Positions 43,482-55,192 of a DNA stretch of 64,000 nucleotides are shown here, piece after piece. The stretch's first letter is position 1. Every line of letters begins with the position of its first letter. Source of the DNA: Rhea pennata (lineage: Eukaryota > Chordata > Aves > Rheiformes > Rheidae); contig NC_084670.1 in the NCBI RefSeq assembly GCF_028389875.1, positions 16,711,383 to 16,775,382 on the forward strand, read 5' to 3'. The notes beneath the pieces were generated by a model. The model was not told the origin of the DNA, searched no databases, and saw only the letters and a program-made list of their open reading frames with translations. The position numbers and the translations under genes were made by a program.

Positions 43482-44953
43482 CTAGGGAAGTGCTCGACGC
43501 CAGTAACGCCTCGCCTCCCCCCTTTTCAAGGGACCACAGGAACTGAGACCATCTCTCCTTCCCTTTTTGGCAGCGGCAGACCCAAGCAGAGGTAAATGAT
43601 GCTTTAAATCAAGCTTCAAGCATTGCACATCCAGCTTTAGCTTGAGTAGTCCCTGTAGTCTGTCTTTCCTAAGACTTAGTAATTTTCTTGTAGGTTCTTT
43701 TTGTACATTTTTCAAGTATGTTGGGAAATGTTTCTACTAAGCCCAAACATCTGCTTTTCAGTCAGCTAGAAGTACTTCCTCCCAGCGCTTACGCTACACC
43801 GTCTAGGAAGCAGGAAAGGGGCTAAGAAGCCCTCTGTAACTTTGGTTACAAAAAGATTAATGGATCTTACAAAGATATTAAACTGTGTCCAGCTGATCCC
43901 TTACCATCAATACTAAGATCTTTTAGTAAAATCTCATCAATACTAAAATCTCTTTTCAAAGAACCCCTACAAAATACTAGGAAAACACAAACACTGATGT
44001 GAGCTTCCGTGGTGCTTGCAATATCCAAGAATCCCGGACCCTCCTTTCTTGAGCCTCACTCCTCAGCACTGGAAGGTTTTGCTTCTCCCCCGCTTTTCAA
44101 AAATGTTGACTTAAGACTGATGCTAATATATACATGGATGGAAGCAACACTTCTCATGGCACATCTTAAAGAAGCTGAAGTATCAAGTAATTTGAAAATA
44201 CAGAATCAGGTTAGCGATACTAGTCTGCTTAATTGCAATTTCTGTGGTTCATGACAAGGTCTTTGTTTCACATGCATATTCTCCTACACGCTGCTCTTGA
44301 ATGCAGTCATGCAGGAACAGGTGTTCCACATTAAGTCAGTCTTTCCACCAAAGACAAACCTCTCACTTTAAAAGAGAGAACAAAAGCTTCTCATTCACAC
44401 AGACCCAAAACCACACACCCAGACACTACCTTGAACTGCTCTTAGAATCTATACATTTTAATAATGCTAGAGACAGACTGGAAAACAGGCTATTATGCAC
44501 AAAAATTTATTTCAAAAGTTATGATAAAAATATTTCACAAATTAAAAAAAAAAAAGGAAAGCATGTTACAAACATTTGGTAAGATTATACATTCATTTAA
44601 AATCTCAGGTTAATAGGCTCCACTGCAGCAGCAATCCCTGTACGGGAAGGCCTGCTGCACGCCGTGCAGTGTGGTAGGCAGCACACGTTACACCTTTTGA
44701 TTCACAGCTGCAAGACTGTGCTTGGCTTAAGATGAAGTTTCTTAGCTAGGGCCAAGCTTGCTCTCTCCCATTTATCAGAATCCAAGAAACTCAAATAACA
44801 CTGAGCAGACTCTCATGCAAATTCATGAATGCTTTTCTAAAACTCAGTTTAGAAATACACTTAATAGTGTAGCTGATGTCCATCGACTGCAAAGGAATCA
44901 AGGGCTCACAGCAACAAAGGGACCAAAAATTAAGGTTCTAACAAGGTAGTAAA

Positions 44954-45051
44954 ATAAGTTCAAGAATACAAGCACAGATCTTAAAGCAGATAGTGATGGA
45001 AGAACATTTAGTCATACATACATATGTACATGTGCTTGTATTCTTGAACTT

Positions 45052-45053
<2 letters not shown>
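44954..45053. repeat. Perfect 23-bp inverted repeat
   Basis: The arm at 44954-44976 (beginning ATAAGTTCAAG) is the exact reverse complement of the arm at 45031-45053. The spacer is 54 bases, AT-rich, with its own TATG/CATA palindromic stretches. The match stops abruptly at both ends. It could fold as a hairpin in DNA or RNA. Confidence 0.9.
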
Positions 45054-45082
<29 letters not shown>

Positions 45083-45372
45083 CAAATATCCTGAGTATGT
45101 GCAACTACAGTTCAAATTTATAGGAAACAGGCACTTAGCAAACCCTTAATCTTCATGAGAGAGCAAGATTTTTTCTTGAATTTAGGCACCTAACTCCCAG
45201 AGCGCCTTTTGAACCAAAGCAGGTTAGAGGTATTTTTACCATCCTGATGGTCTGTCACCTTAGACATACACAAGAAAAACAAGTATTTTTATAAACACTA
45301 TACAAAAGCCCACATCTTTATCAAATGTAAGCTATTTATATATTAAAGTTGGAATGTAGTTAAACATTGCAG

Positions 45373-45378
45373 TTTATT
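45373..45378 (-). promoter_or_regulatory. BCL10: Candidate poly(A) signal for BCL10
   Basis: AATAAA on the minus strand about 1.46 kb past the BCL10 stop codon, a plausible 3' untranslated length for this gene. A second one lies at 44506-44511. Confidence 0.35.
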
Positions 45379-46011
45379 TGAATCTACTTCCAAAACCAGA
45401 ATGAATATGACAAAAACATTGAGAGACTGTATTGTGGTCTTGCAGAGACTCTGCCTCCAGAAAAGGAGAACACAATTTAGAAATATCTGGCTTAAGGAAT
45501 AAAATGGCTATAGTGCTGTGTGAGAGATTAATTAAAGTCTTAAGTACAAACCTACCTTTTGATATACTGAAAACATCACTTTAAAACGTAGTATGCAGAA
45601 TAGTTAACCTATATACATTTTTGTATAAGAGTGTGTATTTGGCTAATAATTTTAAAATGATTAAAGGCCTGCTTCATCAAAAGTAGATTACAACTTAAGA
45701 CAAGAGTATGAGAGGAATACAGCATGTTACACCATGTCAGGAAATATGAGAACCTTCCCATGTTGAAATAGTTTAAGATGTGTTTGACTCCAAACAATTT
45801 GAAATGTAAACGTGTCTACCCACTTTGAAGAGTGCGTGTCTGAAGTGCAACATTTTCAGGAGTCCTTCAGTTAAGGACACTTTCTTGCTACAGGACTCCT
45901 TCTCTATTTATCTACTAGGAAAAAGCATACCCACTTTGCCCCTTAACAGCATTATACAGTAAGATTTTTTTACAGTCCACATGATGTGGTAACAGCAGTT
46001 TACATTCCAGT

Positions 46012-46060
46012 ATTCCATTAATACTTCCAGTATTCCAGAATTCCATTAATACTTCCAGTA
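46012..46060. repeat. Duplicated 21-mer
   Basis: The same 21 bases, beginning ATTCCATTAATACTTCC, occur at 46012-46032 and 46040-46060. It is a local tandem duplication of no evident function. Confidence 0.85.
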
Positions 46061-46839
46061 CTAACGTGAATTTAAATTTAAAGTGCATTTCAGATCAGAA
46101 ATCTCTAAATAATACACAAGAGTATATTGAGAGAATATATAAGAGAATACAGTAAACTTGTGGAAGCATATTTGCTGACTCAAATCACTGCAGTACTAAG
46201 CACCTTTCAACTTACCACTAGCATAAAGAAAAAAGCTCAGAATATTAGAAGCCTTCTTGCAAATAAGCATAGCTAGATTTGGTCAGATTCAGTTTTTGCA
46301 ATGGGAGCTGCATCCCTCTACCTAGAGGGCAGACTTTATCCTACAAAAAACAATTTGGCAAATGAGTTTAAGCTTAAAGTTCAGAAGGTTATTTTTTCAA
46401 CACTCAAGTTCTTTTCCTAAGCATTTTTCCCACCCACTTGTGACAGAAACATTGTGGAAAATGAGTTACAGTAGGAAGAAAACACATCTATTCCGTAACT
46501 GCAGTTTAGATATCTGCAACTAACATTAAAATATGAAATCCTAAATAAGCCAGTAGAAAACAAAACAAAACAAACAAAAAAACCCCTCAAAACACACTTT
46601 GCCAGTGTACCACCTTGCTTTTTTTTTTTTTCAAGAAAAGCTCCCTAAAGAACATAAAAATCAAGCAGCTACAGAGTTATCTGATTATACTATTTTTAAA
46701 AGAAGTTGTGTTTTTTTGTAAATAGCATGGATTATTTCCCTGATTTTGCAGATTAATAGTTTGAAAACATTTTTTACCCTTATAAGACATCACACAAAAT
46801 TTCAATACCCCTTGGATGAACAGAAAAAGTCACTCAAGT

Positions 46840-47207
46840 TCACTGTGGCTGAAGAGAACGTGACCTTAAAGGCAAAAAGACATTGTCACTTGAACTGGTA
46901 CAAGGCTCTTGCTGTTCTGACTGGAGTTCTGGTGGGAGAGGGGGTGCACCAGGATCCCCAGGTCCTGGAAGGGGGCCTGAGAAAACCGCACTCTCTGTAT
47001 TTCCCATCTCTGCAATTGGTAAATTCATTGAGCGAAGAGAGACAGCAGACATAAATGCAGCAGTACTGTAATCTTCTTCTGGATGATGTATCTGGGTAGA
47101 TTCTTTGTCTTTTGTTTTTTCAAAAAAGTTAGACTCGTCAGAGTATGATCTAGAAAGATTATTTGTTCCTCCATACAGTGAGGTCATACAGGTGCTGCAG
47201 CTTAGAC
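46840..47207 (-). CDS. BCL10: BCL10 last coding exon
   Basis: The acceptor AG at 47208-47209 continues in phase 1 from the CARD exon. It encodes residues 121-242 and ends with TGA at 46842-46840. The segment NNLSRSYSDESNF (about 136-148) corresponds to the serine-rich region that in human BCL10 carries regulatory phosphorylation sites. PGPGDPGAPPLPPELQ and the C-terminal FLPLRSRS also match the human protein from memory. This part is disordered; in the family it is subject to phosphorylation and ubiquitination that tune NF-kB output. The total of 242 residues compares with 233 in human. No break or missing block was seen. Confidence 0.95.
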
Positions 47208-48289
47208 CTAAGACAGAAACAGAGACTAGATTTAATTGCAATATGATGCACTCCATCCTGTGCTCTTGTCAAGTATCCGTAAGACATTATCAAAACTTAC
47301 TCCACAGTATTTTTAACAGACTACCCTCTTTATCTTGCACATGATATCCCAACGTTCATGACTTAGTAAAAACATATATGTTGTCCACTCAGATGATGTG
47401 AATGATTTTCCTATACCAGTGAATACCAGCGAATAGTTGACACAAATGCACAAGCATTTAACTTTGCTTTAGGAATTTTGAGCTCTCTGACCTATCTTTT
47501 GATAATTTTTTCTCAGTGTATTTTTCAAATTAACTTTTAAAAGCTTTAGCTACATGGTTCTAATCCAGAGTAGTCTGCATTTGAAGGCAGTTATAGCTGA
47601 AGCTACAGAAAATTTCAGCCCACTTCCTTTTTCATTTTTCCTTTGATGTTTGTGGAAGAGGAAGTAAGGTTTCTTGTTTAGAAGACTTACAATTTAATTA
47701 TCTGTCTTAAAATAAGATAGCGACTTAAGTTTTTTGTATCCACAAAGCCTGCCCGTCTGCATGAAGCAATGCATATATATATATATATATATTCAAAGTC
47801 TAATTTTAAATGTTAGCATTAAAGGCATTTGCGAGAATTCCCTTCAGATTGTATTTGCTGGCTTATCTTCTGTTAATGTGTACAGTTTAACAAAATCAGA
47901 GCTTCCTGCCACTGCAGTAATAGTTTCAAGAGAAGAAAGATGGAAGATAACCACCTATTTTGAGCTCTGTAATAGAACCTCATAGAGAGCAAAACTGAAG
48001 TGTGGAAACAGACTTATCCATTATAAAAAATAAAAACATGAGTTATTAAAATTTGTTATTTATGATATGTTCAACTGGTAAGATGACAAAGCCAGGACAC
48101 GTGCCTTGGTATCTTAAACCCAAGCTGGTGATGTTTGCTTGGCCTACAAAGCAAGTTTCCAAGAACATTGTCCAAAATTCTGGAAGTGAAAAATCCCTAA
48201 GAAACCTGCATTAAAGAATAAGAGTTTAATTTTGCAGTTCCTCAAAATAAAAATTTCTGTCATAAAAGATACCAGTATAAACTTCTCAC
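47208..48289 (-). other. BCL10: BCL10 second intron
   Basis: A 1.1-kb phase-1 intron, AT-rich, with a pure AT dinucleotide run at 47772-47792. No other feature was recognised. Confidence 0.85.
47772..47792. repeat. (AT)n microsatellite
   Basis: About ten AT units in BCL10 intron 2. Confidence 0.95.
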
Positions 48290-48578
48290 CTTTGAGAGCT
48301 TCAAGTTTTTCATTTTTGACTTTCAACACTACATCAGTTATCTTTTGTAACAGGAAGTTTTGCGTTCTTTCTCGCCTGATTGATTCAATTAAAGCATCTA
48401 GTCCCTTTGGGTTTTCTGCTAAATAGTCCAATAACTTCCCAGTTTTTTTCCTACTGGAAGATCGAGAAGAAATTTCTTCTGTGTCCTCTCTAGTGAGTAT
48501 TTTCTTTGAACGTAGGTAATCGAAGTGTCTCTCAGCTATAATTTTGTCACACAAATAAGGACGCATCCTTTCTAAAGC
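48290..48578 (-). CDS. BCL10: BCL10 second coding exon (CARD)
   Basis: The acceptor ends at 48579 and the donor GTGAGA begins at 48289. The exon is 289 nt, phase 0 in and phase 1 out. It encodes residues 25-120, most of the caspase recruitment domain: PYLCDKIIAERHFDYLRSKK, ILTREDTEEIS, KTGKLLDYLAENPKGLDALI and RRERTQNFLLQKIT. These align with human BCL10 almost residue for residue from memory. The CARD polymerises into filaments nucleated by CARD9, CARD10, CARD11 or CARD14. The region just after it recruits MALT1 in the cytosol, leading to IKK and NF-kB activation (established for the family). Confidence 0.97.
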
Positions 48579-49289
48579 CTAAAAGACAAAATAAACTAGT
48601 ATTAGTCAACCTTTTCATTTAATTAGAAGCCTATATTGGAAATCAGTATGATGTTGCTACAGGCTGATGAAACAGGTTTTAAAGTTGCCACCATGTTAAC
48701 TAGCAGAGATTTTTCTCAGTGCTCCTAAATGTTTTAAAAATCATGGCTCCTTTAAAAAAAAAATCTAATTATCTCTTTCATTAATTTTCTTGGAAGTGAA
48801 CTCAGAAGGTTTAATGCATGTTAAACAGGAAGGCAAATACTTACAGAAAAATTTTAATTACATTAAGTCTTTGGTTATCACACTTCAGAACAGTTACCAA
48901 ATAAAAAGAGAGAAATTATACCAATAAAACACAGTTGTACCTGTTCACTTAGTCTACATGTATATTCACTCTCACTGTTTGACTACTGGATTGCTGCATT
49001 TCTACGCTATTTGCATCCAAGAGGCACAGCTCCAATATACTGCAATTATTGTTGTTTTCTGTACAGTGAATGAAAGCAGCCCAAGAATAATAGAATTAAT
49101 ATACTCACTGTATAGAAGGCTTATTAAGTGCCAGTACTTGAGTTCACAAATTCAGCAGATTACTGGTATTCAAAACATACGCACTTTAAAGCACAGATGT
49201 ACCTACTCAACTTTCCTTTTGTTTTTTGTTTTTAATCAAATCATCTTCTTTTGGATAACAATTTTCTATTGAATATCTGAAGGAACTCT

Positions 49290-49345
49290 AACAGGCTGCA
49301 CAGACCGCTGAGAGTTAATGCAGCTCCAATGACTCCGGCAAAAGC
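49290..49345 (-). repeat. Possible ancient amniote interspersed repeat
   Basis: On the minus strand, GAGTCATTGGAGCTGCATTA and the following CTCAGCGGTCTG resemble an old repeat family common in bird and reptile genomes (a CAATGGAGCT core). The match is from memory, with no tail or duplication seen. Confidence 0.3.
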
Positions 49346-52300
49346 AAAATCCCCTCCTTGCACATGGCAGGTTTTGGTTCCACAGGAGTAGGAGGCAATA
49401 AAACAGGTCACCTCTACTGCAGGGGAAGGGATGCCATTCCCTGCCAGGGCACGGCTTGTCATACCTCCTCAGCACAGGCGCCAGCGCTCTAGAACTGCAG
49501 TGTGCTACACCAGCAAAACAGCTGCAAAGCTTCCGGCTGTTCTAGCAAGTTGACACCTAGTGTCGTATCACATTCCCTCAGAGCCTCTCCCTGGAGAAAC
49601 ACATTATCTTTAATAACTGGACTCATCTATAATGTGATTATCAATTTGTTTAGGAGGTAATTTATAGCAATGTCAGAACTAATGACTGGTATGTCACTAC
49701 TTCGAATTGGAAATTCCTCTTTGGAAAATAATATGTTCTCTCTTGTACTGACCAATTTATTTTTACATTCAGCAAAACAAAAAACAATCTTTTGCCATCA
49801 TCTTCTGTGGAAACATATGAGCAAGAACATCTCCAAAACGTGAATTATATTAATCTTATTTCAATCTGTATATTAACAAGCCTGTTTGACCTCAGCACTT
49901 AGATAGAATTAATGCCTATATTCACAACTGCCCAATTTCAATAACTAACTTACTGCTCTGTGAAGATGGGAGTCACAGATGAAAAATTATACTATAAAAT
50001 TGGCAATTTTTCTTGCCAGTATTTTTCACTGTATGAGAATAAACAAGAAGTCAGATATACACTAGCCAAAAGCTATCTTAAAAAAGTTGTCTCATTTTAT
50101 TTGGAAAAAAGAAAAAAGATTTTTGAAAACCAATGAGGAAAAAAACTCTAGTTCGAAAGAGATATGAAGAGATGGAAAGAAACAGTTAAAACTTTTTTCC
50201 TTTAGAAAATTTTCAGTTATCCTGCTACTTCTAGAGATTAGAGTAAGTGAAACCAGCATTTAAAATGTAAAAGAAAAATGACTTTTTGCTTTATAGCAAT
50301 TTATTGGTTCAGTAAAAAGAAGTGGAGAAAAATCTGGCAAAAAAAGAGACACAGACTTTAGAAGAGATTACTACAAGCAGCAAAATACTGTAAGCCATCA
50401 ATAAACATCCTGTCAGGCTGGATGTGACACCACATAGTTGCTAAGGAAAATATCCGAAGCGCATGGTTGAAGGAGAAAAAGACTTTTGGCAGTAGACCAT
50501 CACCACTAAATTAGTTACAATGTAAAATTAAAAATAAAGGTGCAGGGTCCCTCTGCATCACAGCTAGGTATTCCCACTCTTTCCCTTGCACTGCTGCATG
50601 AGAAGACCTAGTTCAAGAAACTGATCTGAGTTTTTTTCCAGTCAGATTCATTACCTGATCCAGTTTACTGTGCAGTCACATGAGCACTAGTGCTGGTCAA
50701 AAATGAGAAACAGTACAAATCACATCAATTTGAGGTGCTCCGGAATAATCTCAAGTGTCTAATTGCAACAAGCCCATGCTTCAATGCCTAGGAACTTTGC
50801 GAGCAACACAAATTTATTCATTTCTCATACAAATCTCATCCTACCACCAGCAGGAAGCAGTCAAACTCTGAAACTTAAGAGTTGATAAAATTTTCAACAT
50901 TAGAAGAATATAGCTAGTTGTTATAGAAAGACTATGATGTTTTGACTAAGGTCTTCCTGTAATGAGTCTTATGGTGTATGAAGTGTATCAATTCTGAATT
51001 CCCCTCTGCACTGTCCTTAGAGGTTAACAGTTTAAAGGACTGAGAGTAAATACATTAGTACAGAATATATTTTTCTACAGAATACATAAATATCTGTACA
51101 CGTATATTTACAGATATATTTTTCTATATATCAACATTTTATACTACTCACTGCCTCCCACCAACTCTTGAACATATAATTCCAATTTTTGTAATTCCTC
51201 ATGCGGAAAAGTTTACCCAGACTAGATCATTCTTGCGAGTGAACTTCGGAGGTATCCTGTCAGATAATATATACAGGATTTTTGGCAAAGCAGAAATGCT
51301 GCATTACAATTCACTGAATATGCATTAGAACAGGGATGTCACCTGGTAAGACATTTACAACTACATGGTCAGCGACCTTATGCCTTCACTGATGTGACAA
51401 AATGGTAGACAGAAGCAGAGACAGTTTTTACAGGAGGAAAACCAGTAGCATTTCTTTAACTATCTATATACTTGACCTCAGAAGCCAAAAAGATTGGTAG
51501 TATTTGCAGAGTGCCAGCAAAAGACAGCAGAAATTGTTTGGGTGTTCTATTCCTCAACATAAAATTCAACATGCAACCCAATGCAACTGTAATTTCAGCT
51601 TCACATAGAGATAACATCTTCAGCCAAGAAGAAAAAAAGCTTTAAAACCAAATCTGTTTCTGCATAGCTTTAAGACAAATGCATAGAACAGAATATAAGC
51701 AATGGTGAAGGCAGAATCTAAACACTTTTTTACAAAATTTGTAACTCAAACTTTTTTTTAACCTAGTCATCAATGCAACACAACCATGAGAGTAACAAGC
51801 AATAACAATACACAAGAAAAATAAAATGCAGAAAATTTTATGCAAGAATACATTTAATAACCTGGCATTTTTGCCTAGGATACAAGATTTACATTCTTCC
51901 TTTGCCAAAGCAGCAGATCAAATGATTAGAGGCTGTCTATCCTCCTATTCCACACGTAATTTATAAGAACATTCTGATCAACATTAATTTGGCACTAAAT
52001 TTTTATTGCAGCTAAGCTTTCACAATGATTAAGCTGGTTCTGCATAGTACCTGATAAAACAGCCAACTTGTCCATCACCTAATACAGATGAGGCACAGAC
52101 AAGCGGTTGCACTTCTTTTAATGTTTGCCCAGTGAGTAGCATAACTATATTAGTGCTGTGCTGACTGTGAGAAGATAGACCAATGCCTCATTGGTCTAAA
52201 ACTCATCACTGCAAGGTTAAGCTATCAATGCTACTTGAACAACTTTAAAACAGCTAAGAAATCTCGTGCTAAACCATCACTTTGTATCACAAAACCACAA

Positions 52301-52511
52301 CATTTTAAATCTCAGAGGAGAAGCTCTAAAGTCAATAATTGACTTGTATTATGTTTTGATGATAAAACTAATGTTATTTTCTACTACACATTAGGTTTCC
52401 ATCAGGTTCTGCAATCAGTATAGGAGATCCTATAAGATTAAAGGCTGAACTGACATAGATGCACTTCTGTAAAAACAAGATGCGAATTCAGTCACTTGCA
52501 CAAATTCACTT

Positions 52512-52554
52512 ACAGATCATGTTACATACATGATCATGTTACATACATGATCTG
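52512..52554. repeat. Tandem 17-mer with inverted ends
   Basis: The unit GATCATGTTACATACAT occurs twice in direct succession. The outer ends (ACAGATCATGT and ACATGATCTGT) are exact reverse complements, so the block can also form a hairpin. Confidence 0.85.
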
Positions 52555-53905
52555 TCTTAAGAAGTTCCTCCCTTGATTTTTAACTGCTAGCTGTTAACTA
52601 ATGCAATATTATCCTGTGGTTCTATAGAAGAAAGAAATAACTTTTTAGGTGTATTTTTCAAGTTATGACAAAGCAACTAAAGAAAACTACATATACATTA
52701 AGATTTTAAGCAACCAAACTTTCATGTTCTTTACTGAACTAATAATGATATTGTTAAAAGATACATGAGGAGGAAAAAAAAATCAAATTGAGAAAGTCTA
52801 TAGAAAAAGTTTGTATGTTTTAGAGGAGCATATACAACACAAAATAATCAAATATAAAATTCTGTACATTGTAAACAGATGTTATTTGTGGTCAAGAAAT
52901 AAATGACAAACAGTGGTGGATGTTTAAAAAGAAAAGAAAAAAGAGCCAGTACATGTTCCTTGCGGATCATGAAGTTGGTACATGCGTTGCTTGTTTTACA
53001 GTCTAGCAAACGAGCACGTAATTCTAGACTGAACTAGGATAGAAGACAGTTTTTCAGAATGAAAATACAGAATCCTATCTTTGCTTAGAATGAAAACTAA
53101 AAGAATTTTCTTTTTCCTCACAGAATATTTGTGTTCTCCCTCTCTCAGTTTATGGGCAAGTTGTCTTAAATTTCAGTGACTGGTTGTGATTTTTCAGTGT
53201 TGCAAGATTGTTGCCTAAGGGAAAAACATACAAAATTCGCAGCAAAAGAGAATCCTCATGCCTAAGATGCGCTGAGGCCCCTCAGCCACACACAACTCTC
53301 TGCAAGTGCTTGCAGCAGTGTGGCCAGATCTGCCACTTGCCCTCTCGGGCCTCTAACCACAACCGAGTTTCTTCAGGACTAAAGGAAAACTCCTAATTAG
53401 CAGTGTTCTCTTCGTGTTCCGGGGGGCGTGCAGCCACGAGCCGTCACGACTGCAGCAGCTTATCTTTTGCTTTTAAGACAGATATAATTCTGTCAGATTC
53501 CAGGCATCGGTGAATAAACAGGAAACATCAAGAATACAACAGAAAAGCCTCAAAAACCGGCGGTATTTAACGCAGGCTCTGCAGGAGCGGGCCGCGCTAA
53601 CGCCGAGAGAAGCGCATTTGCGAGCAGCTTTCGGCCGCGATACCGGTTATCCGCCGCTGCCGCCTACCCGTCCTGGCGGCGCGCAGCGGCTTCTCCGGCC
53701 TCAACGCCCCGCCAAGCGGCACAGAGGGGAAAACCGAGGAGGGGCGGCCGCGCAGGCGAACACCCGGCCGCCGGGGGCGCGGAGCGGGGCGGAGCGGAGC
53801 GGGGCAGCCCCGGCCCGGCCCGGCCCGGCGCCGCCGCCCCCACCGCCCGCGGCGCGTGACCGCCCCGCTCCCGCCCCGCTCCCGCCCCGGCAGCCCCGCG
53901 CCGGC

Positions 53906-53923
53906 GGGGGGGGGGGGGGGGGG
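53906..53923. repeat. G homopolymer (18)
   Basis: Eighteen G on the plus strand, so C on the BCL10 sense strand, about 175 bases into intron 1. It can form a G-quadruplex or i-motif, and its length is likely unstable. Confidence 0.9.
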
Positions 53924-54097
53924 TGTCCCGCGCGCGGGGCGGCGGGGCGGGGCGGAGCGCAGCGCGCGCAGCCCGCGGGCGGCCCCGCGGCCGTTGGCCT
54001 CTGCCCGCTCTGACGGCGCTTCCGGCGCCCGCCACCCGGGCCCCCGCAGCCCCGGCCCCGGCGGCGCCCCGGCCTCCCGGCCCTGCCCACCACTTAC

Positions 54098-54169
54098 TTC
54101 CTTCTTCACCTCCGCCATCTCGTCCTCCGTCAGCAGCCGCCCCGCGACCCCCGGGCCCGGACCCTCCAT
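54098..54169 (-). CDS. BCL10: BCL10 first coding exon
   Basis: The start codon (G at -3, G at +4) opens 24 codons ending EDEMAEVKKE, then the donor GTAAGTGG at 54097 in phase 0. Human BCL10 starts with 19 residues ending EEDLTEVKKD before its CARD exon. The match, the identical phase and the position in the CpG island make this the right start; the five extra residues are Gly/Pro-rich. The last residues begin the first CARD helix. A 326-codon open frame through this exon is an effect of GC content, not a longer protein. Confidence 0.93.
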
Positions 54170-54273
54170 AGCGGAAACCCGCCGCCGCCGCCGGGGAAAA
54201 CCGGTCGCGACAGCGCTTCCGGCTCCCGCCCCCGCCGGCCCGGCCCGGCCTTGGGGCGAATCAGCGCGCGTTC

Positions 54274-54299
54274 CCGCCCGCCCCGCCCCGCCCCCGCCA
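54274..54299. promoter_or_regulatory. BCL10: GC-box cluster upstream of BCL10
   Basis: Overlapping GCCCGCCCC/CCGCCCCCGCC motifs typical of SP-family binding sites lie 105-130 bases upstream of the start codon. Binding is inferred, not shown. Confidence 0.5.
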
Positions 54300-54337
54300 G
54301 GCCCCGCCCGCGCGCGTGCGCAGGCGCGGCGTGTCCG

Positions 54338-54351
54338 CCCCCCCCCCCCCC
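54338..54351. repeat. C homopolymer (14)
   Basis: Fourteen C on the plus strand, hence G on the BCL10 sense strand, about 170 bases upstream of the BCL10 start codon. Confidence 0.9.
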
Positions 54352-54896
54352 ACCCCGCCCGGGCCGGGGTCGCCGCCGGCCCGCGAGGGGGCGCTGCCGG
54401 CGGCTGCGGCGGCTCCGCGCAGGGGCTGCGGCGCGCCCGAGGGGCCCGGGCGGGAAACCGGCGCCTCGGCGGGGCCACGGAGGCCCGGCGGGGCCGGTGG
54501 TTTGGGAGCCCACCTGCCGTCCGGCTGCTTTTGTGTGAGGGGACGCGATACGGGTGTCGGCGAGGAGTAGCGATCACCGCGAGGGGGGCAACAACGGCCA
54601 GGGAAGGTGGGAGACAGCAGGGAAAATGAGGGGAGATCGGGTAAGAAAAATCGCTTTGGAGAGGGAAGGCACTCTGGAAGATGTCCTCTGAGAGGAAAAC
54701 AATTCACGGAGTAAGCATAAAGAGAAGCAAGGATACTGATAAATTAAGAGTGTGGAAATAGGAAAAAATGGGAAAGCAAAGCATGAAATACCCAGAGAGA
54801 CATAAGTAGGTAATAACAAGTTTGTTCAAAAAATCTGTAATTGATTAGCTCCTAACAAAATAACGGATCACTGCTTTTGCTTTGGATGCTGTACAT

Positions 54897-54925
54897 TACA
54901 TACGTATGTATACGTACGTACGTAA
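54897..54925. repeat. TACG/TATG simple repeat
   Basis: Short tetranucleotide repeats, partly self-complementary. Confidence 0.85.
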
Positions 54926-54943
54926 ATACAGAAGAGCTTTTAA

Positions 54944-55192
54944 GGGCTGCAAAAATTAGGAACTGCTGCCATTAGTTTAGACAGAAAAGAGTCGCTGGAG
55001 GGTGGCAGCCTGCCGCTGGGAAGCCCCCGCGGAGCTGCGGCCGGCCGGCGACAGCAGAGCGCCGAAAGCCCGCGCGGTGCAGAACTCGATGAAGAAATAC
55101 TCTCTCTGCTCGTCAAAAGCACAACAAAGGCGATGGCTGAGTTTTTAAAACTTCATTTCTGGCAGTTAAACATTAAAATGTGTAAGATGTAA
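54944..55192 (+). other. Unidentified plus-strand open frame, possible exon
   Basis: Eighty-two codons are open between stops, without an early ATG. The middle part, AELDEEILSLLVKSTTKAM followed by AEFLKLHFWQL, looks like an amphipathic helical segment. First codon positions are rich in G/A and third positions in G/C, as in coding sequence. A good donor (GTAAGA) occurs at 55182 in the frame. It lies about 0.8 kb upstream of the BCL10 start codon on the opposite strand. I do not recognise a family, and GC-rich sequence can give such frames by chance (the other strand is also open here for 60 codons). Confidence 0.25.

Larger units (their letters stand above)
48579..54097 (-). other. BCL10: BCL10 first intron (5.5 kb)
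   Basis: The phase-0 intron is GC-rich for the first 500 bases below the donor at 54097, including an 18-base G/C homopolymer at 53906-53923, and AT-rich after that. Near 49290-49345 there is a faint resemblance to an old amniote interspersed repeat. A tandem 17-mer with palindromic ends lies at 52512-52554. No other gene was recognised. Confidence 0.8.
53560..54560. promoter_or_regulatory. BCL10: CpG island: BCL10 promoter and first exon
   Basis: About 1 kb of CpG-dense DNA surrounds the BCL10 start-codon exon. Upstream of the start codon are clustered GC boxes (CCGCCCCGCCCC type, 54274-54299), an NRF1-like TGCGCAGGCGC at 54317-54327 and a 14-base C run at 54338-54351. No TATA box was seen. 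This is a housekeeping-type promoter, and its position suggests transcription starts roughly 54.2-54.4 kb (inferred). Confidence 0.85.

Noticed and set aside
43582-43599. Plus-strand 18-base micro-exon-like unit between a good acceptor and a GTAAAT donor
   Set aside because: The splice-like signals are short and common. No plus-strand gene is evident around it.
53597-54577. Minus-strand open frame of 326 codons through BCL10 exon 1
   Set aside because: Only the 24 codons before the GTAAGTGG donor match BCL10. The rest is composition-driven and spans the promoter.
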